A DNA stretch of 41,246 nucleotides. Origin: an uncultured Lentisphaeria bacterium. Its GTDB lineage: Bacteria > Verrucomicrobiota > Lentisphaeria > Victivallales > Victivallaceae. The translations under genes and the position numbers were made by a program. Of this stretch, positions 8,041 to 16,106 are shown piece after piece. The stretch spans positions 1 to 41,246 of the forward strand of contig CAIPAT010000201.1 of the NCBI GenBank assembly GCA_903863035.1. Direction: 5' to 3'. The stretch's first letter is position 1. Each line of letters starts with the position of its first letter. The notes beneath the pieces were generated by a model that worked only from the letters and a program-made list of their open reading frames with translations, was not told the DNA's origin and did not search any database.

Positions 8041-8499
8041 ATGGCTGAAGAAAAAAAGAAAGATATGGAAGTTGCCGGCGTTGCCGAAGCCGTTACTGCT
8101 GAAGCTCCTGTTGCCGCTGAAACTGCGGTTAAAAGAAACAAGAGCGGACGTTATGTTCCGGCTGGTATTGCTTACGTTTCGGCTACTTTCAACAATACGA
8201 AAGTTACATTCACCGATTTACACGGTAATGTGCTTTGCTGGTCGACCGGTGGTAAGAATGGTTTTAAGGGGTCAAGAAAAAGTACCGCTTATGCCGCACA
8301 GGTCATCGCCACTGATGCCGCTAAAAAGGCTCAGTTACTGGGAATGAAAGAAGTCGAAGTACGGATTAAGGGTCCGGGAGCCGGTCGCGAATCTGCCGTC
8401 AGAGGCATTGCCGCAACTGGAATGGAAGTCGTATCTATTAAGGATACCACTCCGATTCCGCATAATGGCTGTCGTCCCCCGAAACGTCGCCGCGTCTGA
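8041..8499 (+). CDS. rpsK: 30S ribosomal protein S11 with N-terminal extension
   Basis: A 152-aa S11, the platform protein near the anti-Shine-Dalgarno cleft. The conserved core runs from about residue 38 ([18 protein letters not shown]) to the C-terminal [16 protein letters not shown]. The first 30 or so residues are an Ala/Glu/Val-rich acidic extension ([16 protein letters not shown]) that E. coli S11 lacks. The start is the only ATG in frame before the core; the upstream AAAAGG is 13 nt away, a weak spacing. In many bacteria rpsD follows; here rpoA follows directly. Confidence 0.97.
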   Translation: MAEEKKKDMEVAGVAEAVTAEAPVAAETAVKRNKSGRYVPAGIAYVSATFNNTKVTFTDLHGNVLCWSTGGKNGFKGSRKSTAYAAQVIATDAAKKAQLLGMKEVEVRIKGPGAGRESAVRGIAATGMEVVSIKDTTPIPHNGCRPPKRRRV

Positions 8500-8546
8500 T
8501 GACAGGTACGATTTTAGTAAATTTAAAATAAATCTGGAGGAATAAC

Positions 8547-9569
8547 ATGACTGCAGCATCTGGTTTTCCGATGCCCCAATCTATCAGAATAGAAGAAGAA
8601 ACTGCAACTGACAGATACGCCAAGTTCATCGCGGCTCCGTTTCAAAGCGGTTTCGGGCATACTCTCGGCAATTCTTTGCGCAGAGTGCTCTTGTCCTCTC
8701 TGGAAGGGGCGGCTATCAGCGCGGTCCGTATTGACGGCGCGTCACATGAGTTTGCTTCGCTTCCGAACGTAGTTGAAGATGTTACTGAAATTGTTCTCAA
8801 TCTGAAACGCGTCCGGCTGAATCTCCACAGCGACCAGAGCAAGACACTGGAAATTAAAAAAGACAAGGCCGGCCAGGTAACTGCCGGCGACATTGTCGTT
8901 GATGGCACCGTTGAAGTGCTCAATCCCGAGCAGGTCATCTGTACTATTGACAAGGATGTTCCGTTTCGTGCGGAAATTGATGTAATCAAAGGTAAAGGCT
9001 ATATGCCTGCTGAAAAGCAGCTTACCCCGAAAGTTGAAGGCACAATTCCGATTGACTGTATGTTCAGCCCGGTCACGCGCGTCAATTATCATGTCGGCGC
9101 TGCACGTGTCGGTGAAGAAACTGAAATGGACGGACTTCAGCTCGAAGTCTGGACTGACGGCAGAGTCAAGCCCCAGGATGCCCTGGAAAACGCGGCGAAG
9201 ATCCTCAAAGATCATCTCCAGCCGTTCCTCGGCGGCCAGGCTGACGAAGAAGACGTACTTTCTTCCATGAGCGATGAAGAACTGAAGATGTATAAAGTGC
9301 TCTCACAAGATGTGGAAGTTCTTGATCTTTCAGTCCGCGCCATGAACTGTCTGAACAACGCCAATATCAAAATTATCGGCGAACTGTGTACCAAGACAGA
9401 AAGCAGAATGTTGAAATACAGAAACTTCGGCAAGAAGTCTCTGGATGAAATCAAAGAAAAAATTGAAGCGCTCGGGTTGGCTCTGGGCATGACTTTCAGC
9501 GAAAATCTGCTGAATGCACTTGAAGCGGAAGCCGAACGCCTCAAAGCTCAATCCGTGGAGGAAAAATAA
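8547..9569 (+). CDS. rpoA: DNA-directed RNA polymerase subunit alpha
   Basis: A 340-aa alpha subunit. The N-terminal domain, which dimerises and scaffolds beta and beta', is recognisable by PFQSGFGHTLGNSLRRVLLSS and the RVNYHVGAARVG region. A linker with acidic DEEDVLSSMSDEE leads to the C-terminal domain (about 255-325), which binds UP elements and activators: LDLSVRAMNCLNNANI, then YRNFGKKSLDEIKEKIEALGL. A strong GGAGG precedes the ATG. The stop overlaps the rplQ start by one base. Confidence 0.98.
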   Translation: MTAASGFPMPQSIRIEEETATDRYAKFIAAPFQSGFGHTLGNSLRRVLLSSLEGAAISAVRIDGASHEFASLPNVVEDVTEIVLNLKRVRLNLHSDQSKTLEIKKDKAGQVTAGDIVVDGTVEVLNPEQVICTIDKDVPFRAEIDVIKGKGYMPAEKQLTPKVEGTIPIDCMFSPVTRVNYHVGAARVGEETEMDGLQLEVWTDGRVKPQDALENAAKILKDHLQPFLGGQADEEDVLSSMSDEELKMYKVLSQDVEVLDLSVRAMNCLNNANIKIIGELCTKTESRMLKYRNFGKKSLDEIKEKIEALGLALGMTFSENLLNALEAEAERLKAQSVEEK

Positions 9570-9985
9570 TGCGTCATAGATTACATACATTTAAAATCGG
9601 ACGGTCCGGTGCGCATCGCCGGGCAATGCTTGCCAATATGGTAAGCAGTCTGATCGAGCATGGCCAGATTACTACAACGATAGTCAAAGCCAAAGAAGCA
9701 CGCCGCGTTGCTGACAAGATGATCACCCTTGGTAAAAAAGGCGGACTCCATCATATTCGTCAGGCGGTTTCCAAGCTCAGAAACAAGACTGCCGTCAAAA
9801 AGCTTTTTGACGAAGTCGCGCCGAAATACATGACCCGCCAGGGCGGCTACACCAGAATCATCCATCTGTCAAAGTTGCGCGTCGGTGATGCCGCCGAAAT
9901 GTGCATACTTCAGCTCGTGGAAGAAGGAGCCCCGGCCAAGAAGACTGCAGCTCCTGAAAAGGCTGTAGAACAAAAGGCTGAATAA
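9569..9985 (+). CDS. rplQ: 50S ribosomal protein L17
   Basis: A 138-aa L17. The start MRHRLHTFKIGRSGAHRRAM and the segment EHGQITTTIVKAKEARRVADK are diagnostic. It sits at the exit tunnel of the large subunit. The C terminus ends in an Ala/Lys/Glu-rich tail (about the last 20 residues) beyond the conserved fold. ATG 9569 shares a base with the rpoA stop (TAATG), with GGAGG inside the end of rpoA, so translation is coupled. It is the last gene before a strong terminator. Confidence 0.97.
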   Translation: MRHRLHTFKIGRSGAHRRAMLANMVSSLIEHGQITTTIVKAKEARRVADKMITLGKKGGLHHIRQAVSKLRNKTAVKKLFDEVAPKYMTRQGGYTRIIHLSKLRVGDAAEMCILQLVEEGAPAKKTAAPEKAVEQKAE

Positions 9986-10028
9986 ATCATAATGACTGCT
10001 GTTTTAAAACAACAGGATTTATAATTGA

Positions 10029-10060
10029 AAAACCCCGGCTCCAGGCCGGGGTTTTTTTTA
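10029..10060 (+). terminator. Rho-independent terminator of the rpmJ-rplQ operon
   Basis: CCCCGGC (10033-10039), a 5-nt loop, then GCCGGGG (10045-10051), flanked by pairing A/T and followed by eight or more T. It lies 44 nt after the rplQ stop. Confidence 0.95.
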
Positions 10061-10133
10061 TGCTGTACGGGTGTTTTCCTGCGGCCAGTGCGGGAAGGAG
10101 AGTACACAAATCTTTATTTTCAGGGGAAATAGT

Positions 10134-10871
10134 ATGAGCGGTAAATGTGCAGGAACCAATGTAATCATCACCGGCGGAACCCGCGGAATCGGCAGCGCCG
10201 CATCCGAACTTTTTCTGAATAACGGCGCATCGGTTACCGCTGTTTACGGCGGCAATGACCGCGCGGCCGCGGAATTTAAGGCAAAGTGGGCAGGTTTTCC
10301 GCTGGCTGTAGTCAAGGTTGATGTTTCAGACTATGCTGCGGTCGAGAATTTTTTTAACGAATATGACAAGACTCACGCCGCGCTTGAAGTGCTGGTTAAC
10401 TGTGCCGGCATCAGAAAAGACAGTGTGACCGGTATGATGTCATCGGAAGACTGGAACTCAGTCATTGCCATTAATTTGACAGGCACTTTCAATATGAGTA
10501 AATTCGCGGTCATGAAGATGATGCAGAACCGCTTCGGCCGGATTATCAGCATCACGTCACCATCCGGCAAACTGGGCTTCGCCGGGCAGGCCAATTATGC
10601 CGCTTCTAAAGCCGGGCAGGTGGCGTTTACGAAATCTCTTTCCAAAGAGACCGCCCGCCGCGGGATTACGGTAAATTGCGTATCTCCCGGATTTATCGAG
10701 ACTGATCTTATCTCCGATCTGCCGGAAGAATTGAGAAAAGAATATAAAAATCAGGTTCCGATGAAACGGTTCGGCACTCCGGCGGAGGTCGCGGAAGCAA
10801 TTCTGTTCCTGGCATCTAAAGAAGCTTCTTATATAAACGGCACCGTGCTGGAAGTAACCGGCGGACTTTAA
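10134..10871 (+). CDS. fabG: 3-oxoacyl-[ACP] reductase
   Basis: A 245-aa short-chain dehydrogenase of the FabG type, reducing 3-oxoacyl-ACP with NADPH in fatty acid elongation. The cofactor motif is TGGTRGIG (13-20), then VNCAG, a Ser in SITSPSG and the catalytic pair Tyr155/Lys159 (NYAASK). The C-terminal INGTVLEVTGGL is typical. I start at ATG 10134, after AGGGGAAA, not at the in-frame ATG 10071, because the extra 21 residues lack family similarity and overlap the region after the terminator. fabI lies two genes downstream, which supports a fatty acid role over other SDR functions. Confidence 0.9.
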   Translation: MSGKCAGTNVIITGGTRGIGSAASELFLNNGASVTAVYGGNDRAAAEFKAKWAGFPLAVVKVDVSDYAAVENFFNEYDKTHAALEVLVNCAGIRKDSVTGMMSSEDWNSVIAINLTGTFNMSKFAVMKMMQNRFGRIISITSPSGKLGFAGQANYAASKAGQVAFTKSLSKETARRGITVNCVSPGFIETDLISDLPEELRKEYKNQVPMKRFGTPAEVAEAILFLASKEASYINGTVLEVTGGL

Positions 10872-10885
10872 ATTCCGGAGGGAAT

Positions 10886-12037
10886 ATGCGAAGAGTAATA
10901 TTGGTATTATTCATTTCTGTAATGTTTCTGACTGTTGCGTCAAACGCCGCTTCAAATAACCCGTTGAGACTTATTCTGCCTCCTGCCGTATATGCCGTGC
11001 CAGGCCAGGAAATCAATATTTATCTCGACAATATTATCCTGTCTTCCAATTATAATAATTATGCGTTTGATGTTGATTGCGCTAAAGGCAGGCAGGATAA
11101 GAGCAGATGGCGTTTTACGGCCAGGCCGGAGGAAACCGGCAGCTATCCGTGGAAAATTAAGATACACAATGAAGCTAATGAACTGGTGGCGGAAGGGCAT
11201 ACTGAAATAATTGTGAGCCAGGCGGATGCCGGTTCGAGCAAAACTGTAAGTCTGCTGCTGATTGGCGACAGCCTGACCGATGCCTCTGTTTATCCGCGCG
11301 AACTGTACAACCTCTGCCGCAAATACGGACCTAAAGTAACATTTCTCGGCAGTCATTCCGGGGGTGGCAAGGCTCCTGTGGATTTTGCTCACGAAGGTTA
11401 TGGCGGGTGGACCTGGAACACTTTTCTGACTCAGTACAGCCCCACGCAGACCGATTACCGCGGGAAAAGTAAATTTCTGGCGGACAAAGACGGCAGCCCG
11501 GAGCTGGATTTCAAAGCTTATTGCAGTAAATATGCCGGAGGAAAGGCCCCGGATTTTATCACTGTTATGCTCGGAACAAATGATGTGTTTAATGTTAAAG
11601 AGGAGAATCTGGATTTCGCAATAGAACAGATATTGAAAAAAGCGGACATTTTAATTGCGGAGTTTCAGAAGGTCGGACCGGACACTCAGATCGGCTTGGC
11701 GCTGACGGTGCCGCCGGCCGCTGCGCAGGATGCATTCGGCTCAAATTACCAATGCGGGCAAACCCGCTGGCAGTACCGGCGCAATCAGCATCGTCTGGTC
11801 GAACGGATGATCGAACGTTACAGCAGCGGAAAATTTCGCAATGTTTCCGTGATTCCGGCTTATGTGAATATTGACTGTGAGAATAATTTTCCGGTTGTAT
11901 CGGAACCGTTCAACGGCAGAAATTCCGCTAAAACAGTCCGGCAGAGTAATGGCGTACATCCTGCCCAGGAAGGTTATCTGCAGATTGCCGATTCATTTTA
12001 TGCTTGGTTAAAATTTAAATTGTCAGATAAAAAATAA
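10886..12037 (+). CDS. Secreted SGNH/GDSL-family hydrolase
   Basis: A 383-aa exported esterase or lipase-like enzyme. The N terminus is a signal peptide (RR, then VILVLFISVMFLTVASNA). A beta-rich domain of about 95 residues precedes the SGNH core: block I GDSLTD with nucleophile Ser129, a glycine-rich block II (EGYGGWTW), block III GTND (230-233) and block V NGVHP with His358. At the usual Asp of the DxxH pair there is Asn355, so the triad would be Ser-His without the standard acid. Such enzymes often deacetylate sugars or cleave acyl esters; the substrate is unknown. GGAGGG precedes the ATG. It lies between fabG and fabI with short gaps. Confidence 0.85.
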   Translation: MRRVILVLFISVMFLTVASNAASNNPLRLILPPAVYAVPGQEINIYLDNIILSSNYNNYAFDVDCAKGRQDKSRWRFTARPEETGSYPWKIKIHNEANELVAEGHTEIIVSQADAGSSKTVSLLLIGDSLTDASVYPRELYNLCRKYGPKVTFLGSHSGGGKAPVDFAHEGYGGWTWNTFLTQYSPTQTDYRGKSKFLADKDGSPELDFKAYCSKYAGGKAPDFITVMLGTNDVFNVKEENLDFAIEQILKKADILIAEFQKVGPDTQIGLALTVPPAAAQDAFGSNYQCGQTRWQYRRNQHRLVERMIERYSSGKFRNVSVIPAYVNIDCENNFPVVSEPFNGRNSAKTVRQSNGVHPAQEGYLQIADSFYAWLKFKLSDKK

Positions 12038-12052
12038 GTGCGGGTGCTGGAA

Positions 12053-12850
12053 ATGGGATTTTTGGGAATAGAAAATAAAAAATTTCTGATTTTTGGTGTT
12101 GCCAATCGCAAAAGCGTGGCGTTTCACATTGCCAAAGTGTTACATGAAGAAGGCGCGGAACTGATTTTTTCGGTTCAGAAAGATGACGCGGCGGCGGTTG
12201 TCGAAAAATATTTTCCAGGAGCCTCCGTTTACCGTTGTGATTTCGAAAATGAAAGCGGAATGAAAGCAGTCGCCGTGGAAATCGGGGCGGCCCATAAGTC
12301 TATTTACGGAATAGTGCATTCAGTGGCTTTTGCCAACTTCTCCGAGGGGATTAAACCGTTCCATGAAACTGTCAAAAAGGACTTTCTGCAGGCGGTGGAT
12401 ATTTCCTGCTTTTCCTTCATCAATATCGCCGGACTGTATCTGCCGTACATGGATCCGGATGGCGCCATGATCACGATTTCAATCTCAACGACGCGGATGA
12501 CCGCGGAGAGCTACGGTTATATGGCCCCGGTGAAAGCCGCGCTGGATTCAAGTATTTGCTTTCTGGCAAAATCGCTAAGCGAGACAACGAAAATAAGAGT
12601 TAACGGCGTCGGCGCTTCATTGCTCAAAACTTCCGCTTCCGCCGGTATTCCCGGGTATGTCAAACCGTATCTTTTTGCTGAAAAGGCCACCCTCAGAAAA
12701 GAGGCTTTGAAAACAGAGGAAGTGGCTAACGTTGCGGCATTCCTGTTAAGTCCGCGTGCCGCCGGAATCAATGCCCAGACCTTAGTCGTGGATGCCGGCA
12801 TGTCCGTAAATTATTTTGACCGGGAAATCGTCAGCAAAGTCATCGAATAG
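12053..12850 (+). CDS. fabI: Enoyl-[ACP] reductase (NADH), FabI type
   Basis: A 265-aa FabI-type enzyme that reduces trans-2-enoyl-ACP in the last step of each elongation cycle. It has the atypical SDR cofactor motif GVANRKSVA (G-X5-S-X-A), and in SYGYMAPVK a Tyr and Lys separated by six residues, the FabI arrangement. The C terminus reads AGINAQTLVVDAGMSVNYF. FabI proteins usually begin MGFL, so I start at ATG 12053, although the frame is open from GTG 12038, immediately after the SGNH gene. It is the target class of triclosan and isoniazid-type inhibitors. Confidence 0.92.
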   Translation: MGFLGIENKKFLIFGVANRKSVAFHIAKVLHEEGAELIFSVQKDDAAAVVEKYFPGASVYRCDFENESGMKAVAVEIGAAHKSIYGIVHSVAFANFSEGIKPFHETVKKDFLQAVDISCFSFINIAGLYLPYMDPDGAMITISISTTRMTAESYGYMAPVKAALDSSICFLAKSLSETTKIRVNGVGASLLKTSASAGIPGYVKPYLFAEKATLRKEALKTEEVANVAAFLLSPRAAGINAQTLVVDAGMSVNYFDREIVSKVIE

Positions 12851-12872
12851 ACAGCTCCTTCAGGCGGTCATG

Positions 12873-13412
12873 TCAAACAAGCTTGACGATTTGCTTCATG
12901 ATTTCTTCGACTTCAATCATGCGTCCGACGCCGTCAGGACCGCAGGCGACATGGCCGGCGGCAGGGCCGGCAAAAAGTACGCCGCGCTTCTTCAATAATT
13001 CTACATTACACTGAACTGCCGGATTCTGCCACATTTTTGGGTTCATGCCGGGCGCAAGCAGGATCGGCCCGGTATGGGCGAGGGCAAATGTGGAAAGGGC
13101 GTCATCGGCAATGCCGTGTGCCAGTTTGGCGATAAAATTTGCGGTACAGGGTGTCACGGCCAGCAGAGAAACCTGATCGGACAATGCGACATGCTCGGGA
13201 CGCCATTCCGGAGAATTCCACAAGCTGGTGATGACGGGATTGCGGGATAAGGTCAGAAAGGTTTGTTCAGTAACCAGTTTGGTTGCGGACTCTGTCATCA
13301 ACACATGAACATTGTATCCATGCTGAACCAGCCGGCTGCAAAGGTCAGCTCCTTTGTACGCGGCGATACAGCCGGTTATTCCGAGCGCGATAGATTTTTT
13401 GTGGTCAGACAT
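12873..13412 (-). CDS. coaC: Phosphopantothenoylcysteine decarboxylase (CoaC only)
   Basis: A 179-aa HFCD-family flavoprotein that decarboxylates phosphopantothenoylcysteine with FMN in coenzyme A synthesis. Motifs: GCIAAYK (14-20) for FMN phosphate, His74 in EHVALSD, the substrate clamp PGMNPKMW (121-128) and the reductive cysteine Cys157 in ACGPDGVGRM. It ends where a bacterial Dfp/CoaBC would continue into the CoaB ligase half, so the synthetase must be a separate gene, not in this window. It overlaps gmk by 8 nt. In many bacteria the order is gmk-rpoZ-coaBC; rpoZ is missing here. Confidence 0.9.
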   Translation of the reverse strand: MSDHKKSIALGITGCIAAYKGADLCSRLVQHGYNVHVLMTESATKLVTEQTFLTLSRNPVITSLWNSPEWRPEHVALSDQVSLLAVTPCTANFIAKLAHGIADDALSTFALAHTGPILLAPGMNPKMWQNPAVQCNVELLKKRGVLFAGPAAGHVACGPDGVGRMIEVEEIMKQIVKLV

Positions 13413-14043
13413 TGAACAGTCCCTCCTCCAGTCGTTTGGTTGCCTTGCGGGTCATCCTGATCAGGGATTTCATATCTTCTACGGCAGCATCCAGAATATC
13501 GTTGATTACCAGATAATCATAATGCTTCCAGTAGCTTATTTCAAGTTTCGATTTGCCGAGCCGCTGCATAATCTGCTCTTCGGAGTCGGAAGCGCGTCTG
13601 CGCAGCCGTTTTTCAAGCTCCTCCAGCGACGGGGGCGCGATGAAGATGAATTCGCAGCAGCTGCCAAGCAGCGGGTCCTGTTGTGAACATGTGCGTATCT
13701 GCATTGCGCCCTGAATATCAATGTCCAGGAAAACATCATCCCCGCACTTAACGCGGTCAATGACTTCACTTTTTAGCGTACCGTAATAGTTGCTGAAAAC
13801 TTCCGCGTATTCGATGAATTCGCCGTTGTCTATCCTGCGCTTAAACTCTTCACGGGACAGAAAATAATAATCTTTGCCATGCTGTTCGCCGGCACGCGGC
13901 GCACGAGTAGTGCAGGAAACTGAAAACTTCAATTCCGGCATTTCTTCACGAACGCGGGTGCATACCGTGGTTTTGCCGGTTCCGCTGGGGCCGGATACGA
14001 TCAGGATTACTCCCAGTCTTGAATTTTGATTTATCAGTCCCAT
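13405..14043 (-). CDS. gmk: Guanylate kinase
   Basis: A 212-aa guanylate kinase, phosphorylating GMP to GDP. The P-loop is GPSGTGKT (18-25). The GMP-binding region has SVSCTTRAPRAGEQHGKDYYF, then FIEYAEVFSNYYGTLKSEV, and the lid region RLRRRASDSEEQI. AAGGA lies 8 nt before ATG 14043. It overlaps coaC downstream and follows the YkgJ-type gene by 24 nt on the same strand, so the three are probably co-transcribed. Confidence 0.96.
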   Translation of the reverse strand: MGLINQNSRLGVILIVSGPSGTGKTTVCTRVREEMPELKFSVSCTTRAPRAGEQHGKDYYFLSREEFKRRIDNGEFIEYAEVFSNYYGTLKSEVIDRVKCGDDVFLDIDIQGAMQIRTCSQQDPLLGSCCEFIFIAPPSLEELEKRLRRRASDSEEQIMQRLGKSKLEISYWKHYDYLVINDILDAAVEDMKSLIRMTRKATKRLEEGLFNV

Positions 14044-14067
14044 CCTGCAAATCCTTGTTTAATCTGT

Positions 14068-14415
14068 TCAGCTCCAGAATCCGTTACACTCTTTTTCCCA
14101 TCCTGCAAAATTCCACTGGACGGGAAATTTCCGGCACTGCAGCGGCTTTACCGGCTCAATCCGGCAAGCCGGAGGCTCTTCATAAAAAATACATTGCCGG
14201 TCATCTTTTTCTCTTAAGGACAGACCGCGCCGGTCCGAAGTCAGAATAGTGTATTCATCTGTAAATGCCTGGACCGTCATTTCTAAAAAAGCGGCGATCT
14301 GCGCAGTCTCTTCAACACTGATTCTCACATAACCAGGCCATTTGCAGCAATTACCGCAACGGGCGCATTTAAAATCGCCCGCCGCATCTGCTGTCTTTTC
14401 CTGTACTGCGCCCAT
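14068..14415 (-). CDS. YkgJ-family cysteine-cluster protein
   Basis: A 115-aa protein with the cysteine pattern of the YkgJ/UPF0153 family: Cys17-X2-Cys20-X2-Cys23-Cys24 near the N terminus (CARCGNCC), then QCIFYEEPPACRIEPVKPLQ with further cysteines and a final KEC. The family is thought to bind iron-sulfur or zinc, but its function is unproven. It lies upstream of gmk on the same strand and downstream of a strong terminator. Confidence 0.85.
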   Translation of the reverse strand: MGAVQEKTADAAGDFKCARCGNCCKWPGYVRISVEETAQIAAFLEMTVQAFTDEYTILTSDRRGLSLREKDDRQCIFYEEPPACRIEPVKPLQCRKFPVQWNFAGWEKECNGFWS

Positions 14416-14431
14416 ATCTTGTTTCTACTCA

Positions 14432-14469
14432 TAAAAAACCGGATATCTCATAAACATGAAATACCCGGT
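14432..14469 (-). terminator. Strong rho-independent terminator after the exported unknown
   Basis: On the minus strand ACCGGGTATTTCAT pairs over 14 bp (with G-U) with ATGAGATATCCGGT around a GTTT loop, followed by six T (14438-14433). It separates the 185-aa exported gene from the YkgJ-gmk-coaC unit. Confidence 0.9.
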
Positions 14470-14497
14470 AGAATCATTTGCCGTTTAAGCGGGACTT

Positions 14498-15055
14498 TTA
14501 TTCAAAATCCTCAAAACTCAGATCATCACCTTTAAGGTCGATGAAGAAGAAGCCGGTCACAAAGTCAGCGAGTTCGACCGGATGAAGAGCTACATCAGCT
14601 ACAACGCCAAGTCCGGCGGATCCGCCCAGTTCCCAGTAATCTCTGGCTCCGGTATGGAAGTTATAAATGCGCTGTGTGGGGCTCGGGAAACCTTCGTCAT
14701 GCTGCCAGTATTCTTTGACCCAGCGGGTAGTAGGTCTGCGTTCGATGTCTTCAGCTGCAACGCAGATGAATTCCCAGTTCCAGCCGTTCTGGAGACAGGC
14801 GCCGTATTGACGATTGTAGTCTTTGATTATTTTAGCGGCGGCGCCAATGCCGACTCCGCCTTGAACTGCGCGGGTACCACGGAGTTCGAGACAGACTACC
14901 GGGCCTATGCCAAGGTTCAAGGTAAAGGTGTCCATTGCGTCAATAATCCGGTTCGGGATGTACAGACAGACCTTGTCAACAACGCCGTCAGCCCGAGAAC
15001 TGAACCCTGCTACCAAGATAAAAGCGAATGTGAACAGCAATAACATTTTCTTCAT
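14498..15055 (-). CDS. Exported protein of unknown function
   Basis: A 185-aa protein with a clear signal peptide (MKKMLLLFTFAFILVAGFSS, cleavage near residue 22). The mature part has a Gly/Ala-rich stretch (GGVGIGAAAKII), an aromatic central region with several Trp, and a C-terminal segment ELGGSAGLGVVADVALHPVE followed by an aromatic patch (TGFFFIDLKGDD). I do not recognise the family. The last segment resembles a lipid-facing or beta-strand region, but that is only an impression. GAGG lies 7 nt before the ATG. A strong terminator follows, so it is likely monocistronic, which fits a protein made in its own amount. Confidence 0.72.
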   Translation of the reverse strand: MKKMLLLFTFAFILVAGFSSRADGVVDKVCLYIPNRIIDAMDTFTLNLGIGPVVCLELRGTRAVQGGVGIGAAAKIIKDYNRQYGACLQNGWNWEFICVAAEDIERRPTTRWVKEYWQHDEGFPSPTQRIYNFHTGARDYWELGGSAGLGVVADVALHPVELADFVTGFFFIDLKGDDLSFEDFE

Positions 15056-15217
15056 GTTTGACCTCGTCCTTATAAAATTTCAAGTTACCTAAAACTTAAT
15101 AATAATTCTAATTTATTTAAACTAACCTTAAAATTTACTTATGCAAATGTTTTTTTATTATTTCAGTATGAAACCTGCATAAAAAACCATTGGCGCCGCA
15201 CAATCGAGCCGGATTTT

Positions 15218-16012
15218 TCAGAAAGAGCGGCGCATTTTCTGCGGCTTGATTTTAGCTTCTTCAAGATAAAGAGAATACCACATGTCGCCCAGGCCGGCAT
15301 TGGAGAACTGTTTGATTCTGCCATTGGCCAGATGCTCCCAGTTTTGAATGATCGTTTCATTGCTGGTTTTCTTTTTGGCTTCGATCAGAATATTGAGCGC
15401 TTTATCCGTCAGGCCTTCTTTCACCAGAATCCATGAATAGAGTCCGTATAGCAGCGCGGCATCATCATCTTTCAGCCGCTTTGATTTTTTGGCGAAGACT
15501 TTATTAAAATCCTGATTGCCTTTTTTATACATGCGGATAATTTTTATCGCGACCGCGCGCGGGTCCATCATCAGGCACTTGGGCATCAGCTTATCAACCT
15601 CTTCCAGTTCGCGCAATTGAAAATGCAACAGCATGCGCATGGTATTAATCTGTCTTTCCAGCAGAAAATTCCATATGTAAAATTTCTTCATCTCATTGGA
15701 GACTTCCAGGGCTTTCCTTACAGACTCGTTCTGCTCTTTTTCCAGCATCTTCTGCATTTCCTTGATGCTGCCGAGCGGCCGGCGCTGAAAACCCTGCGCC
15801 ATGCGGTTGATCTTATTCTGAGCTTCGACCATCACTCCCTGGATTTTCTCATTGATTTTGGAAACTTTCCGGCGGATGAACAACCCGACCATAAGTTGAA
15901 CAGCCACAGCAATGATGAAGCCGTTGGCTATCGCCCAGCCAAGGTTCCACTCATAATAGCTGGCCCAGCCAATGATCAAACCGATTATCGCAGAAATTAT
16001 TACTGTCAGCAT
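15218..16012 (-). CDS. Membrane protein with helical cytoplasmic repeat domain
   Basis: A 264-aa protein with two N-terminal membrane helices (about residues 2-17 and 27-46), then a long, highly charged helical region (coiled-coil-like from about 48 to 120) and a C-terminal TPR-like segment (AALLYGLYSWILVKEGLTDK). No catalytic motif is seen and the family is unknown to me. It lies between ffh and the exported 185-aa gene, same strand. A link to protein targeting or to the envelope is only a guess from position. Confidence 0.72.
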   Translation of the reverse strand: MLTVIISAIIGLIIGWASYYEWNLGWAIANGFIIAVAVQLMVGLFIRRKVSKINEKIQGVMVEAQNKINRMAQGFQRRPLGSIKEMQKMLEKEQNESVRKALEVSNEMKKFYIWNFLLERQINTMRMLLHFQLRELEEVDKLMPKCLMMDPRAVAIKIIRMYKKGNQDFNKVFAKKSKRLKDDDAALLYGLYSWILVKEGLTDKALNILIEAKKKTSNETIIQNWEHLANGRIKQFSNAGLGDMWYSLYLEEAKIKPQKMRRSF

Positions 16013-16106
16013 TTTCTTTAGAATTCCTTTTTACGTTTTTCCAACATTGTTTCAGCTATTTATAAAATTATCAGGATTAACCTGGGTTCGACTGGATACA
16101 AGCAGA

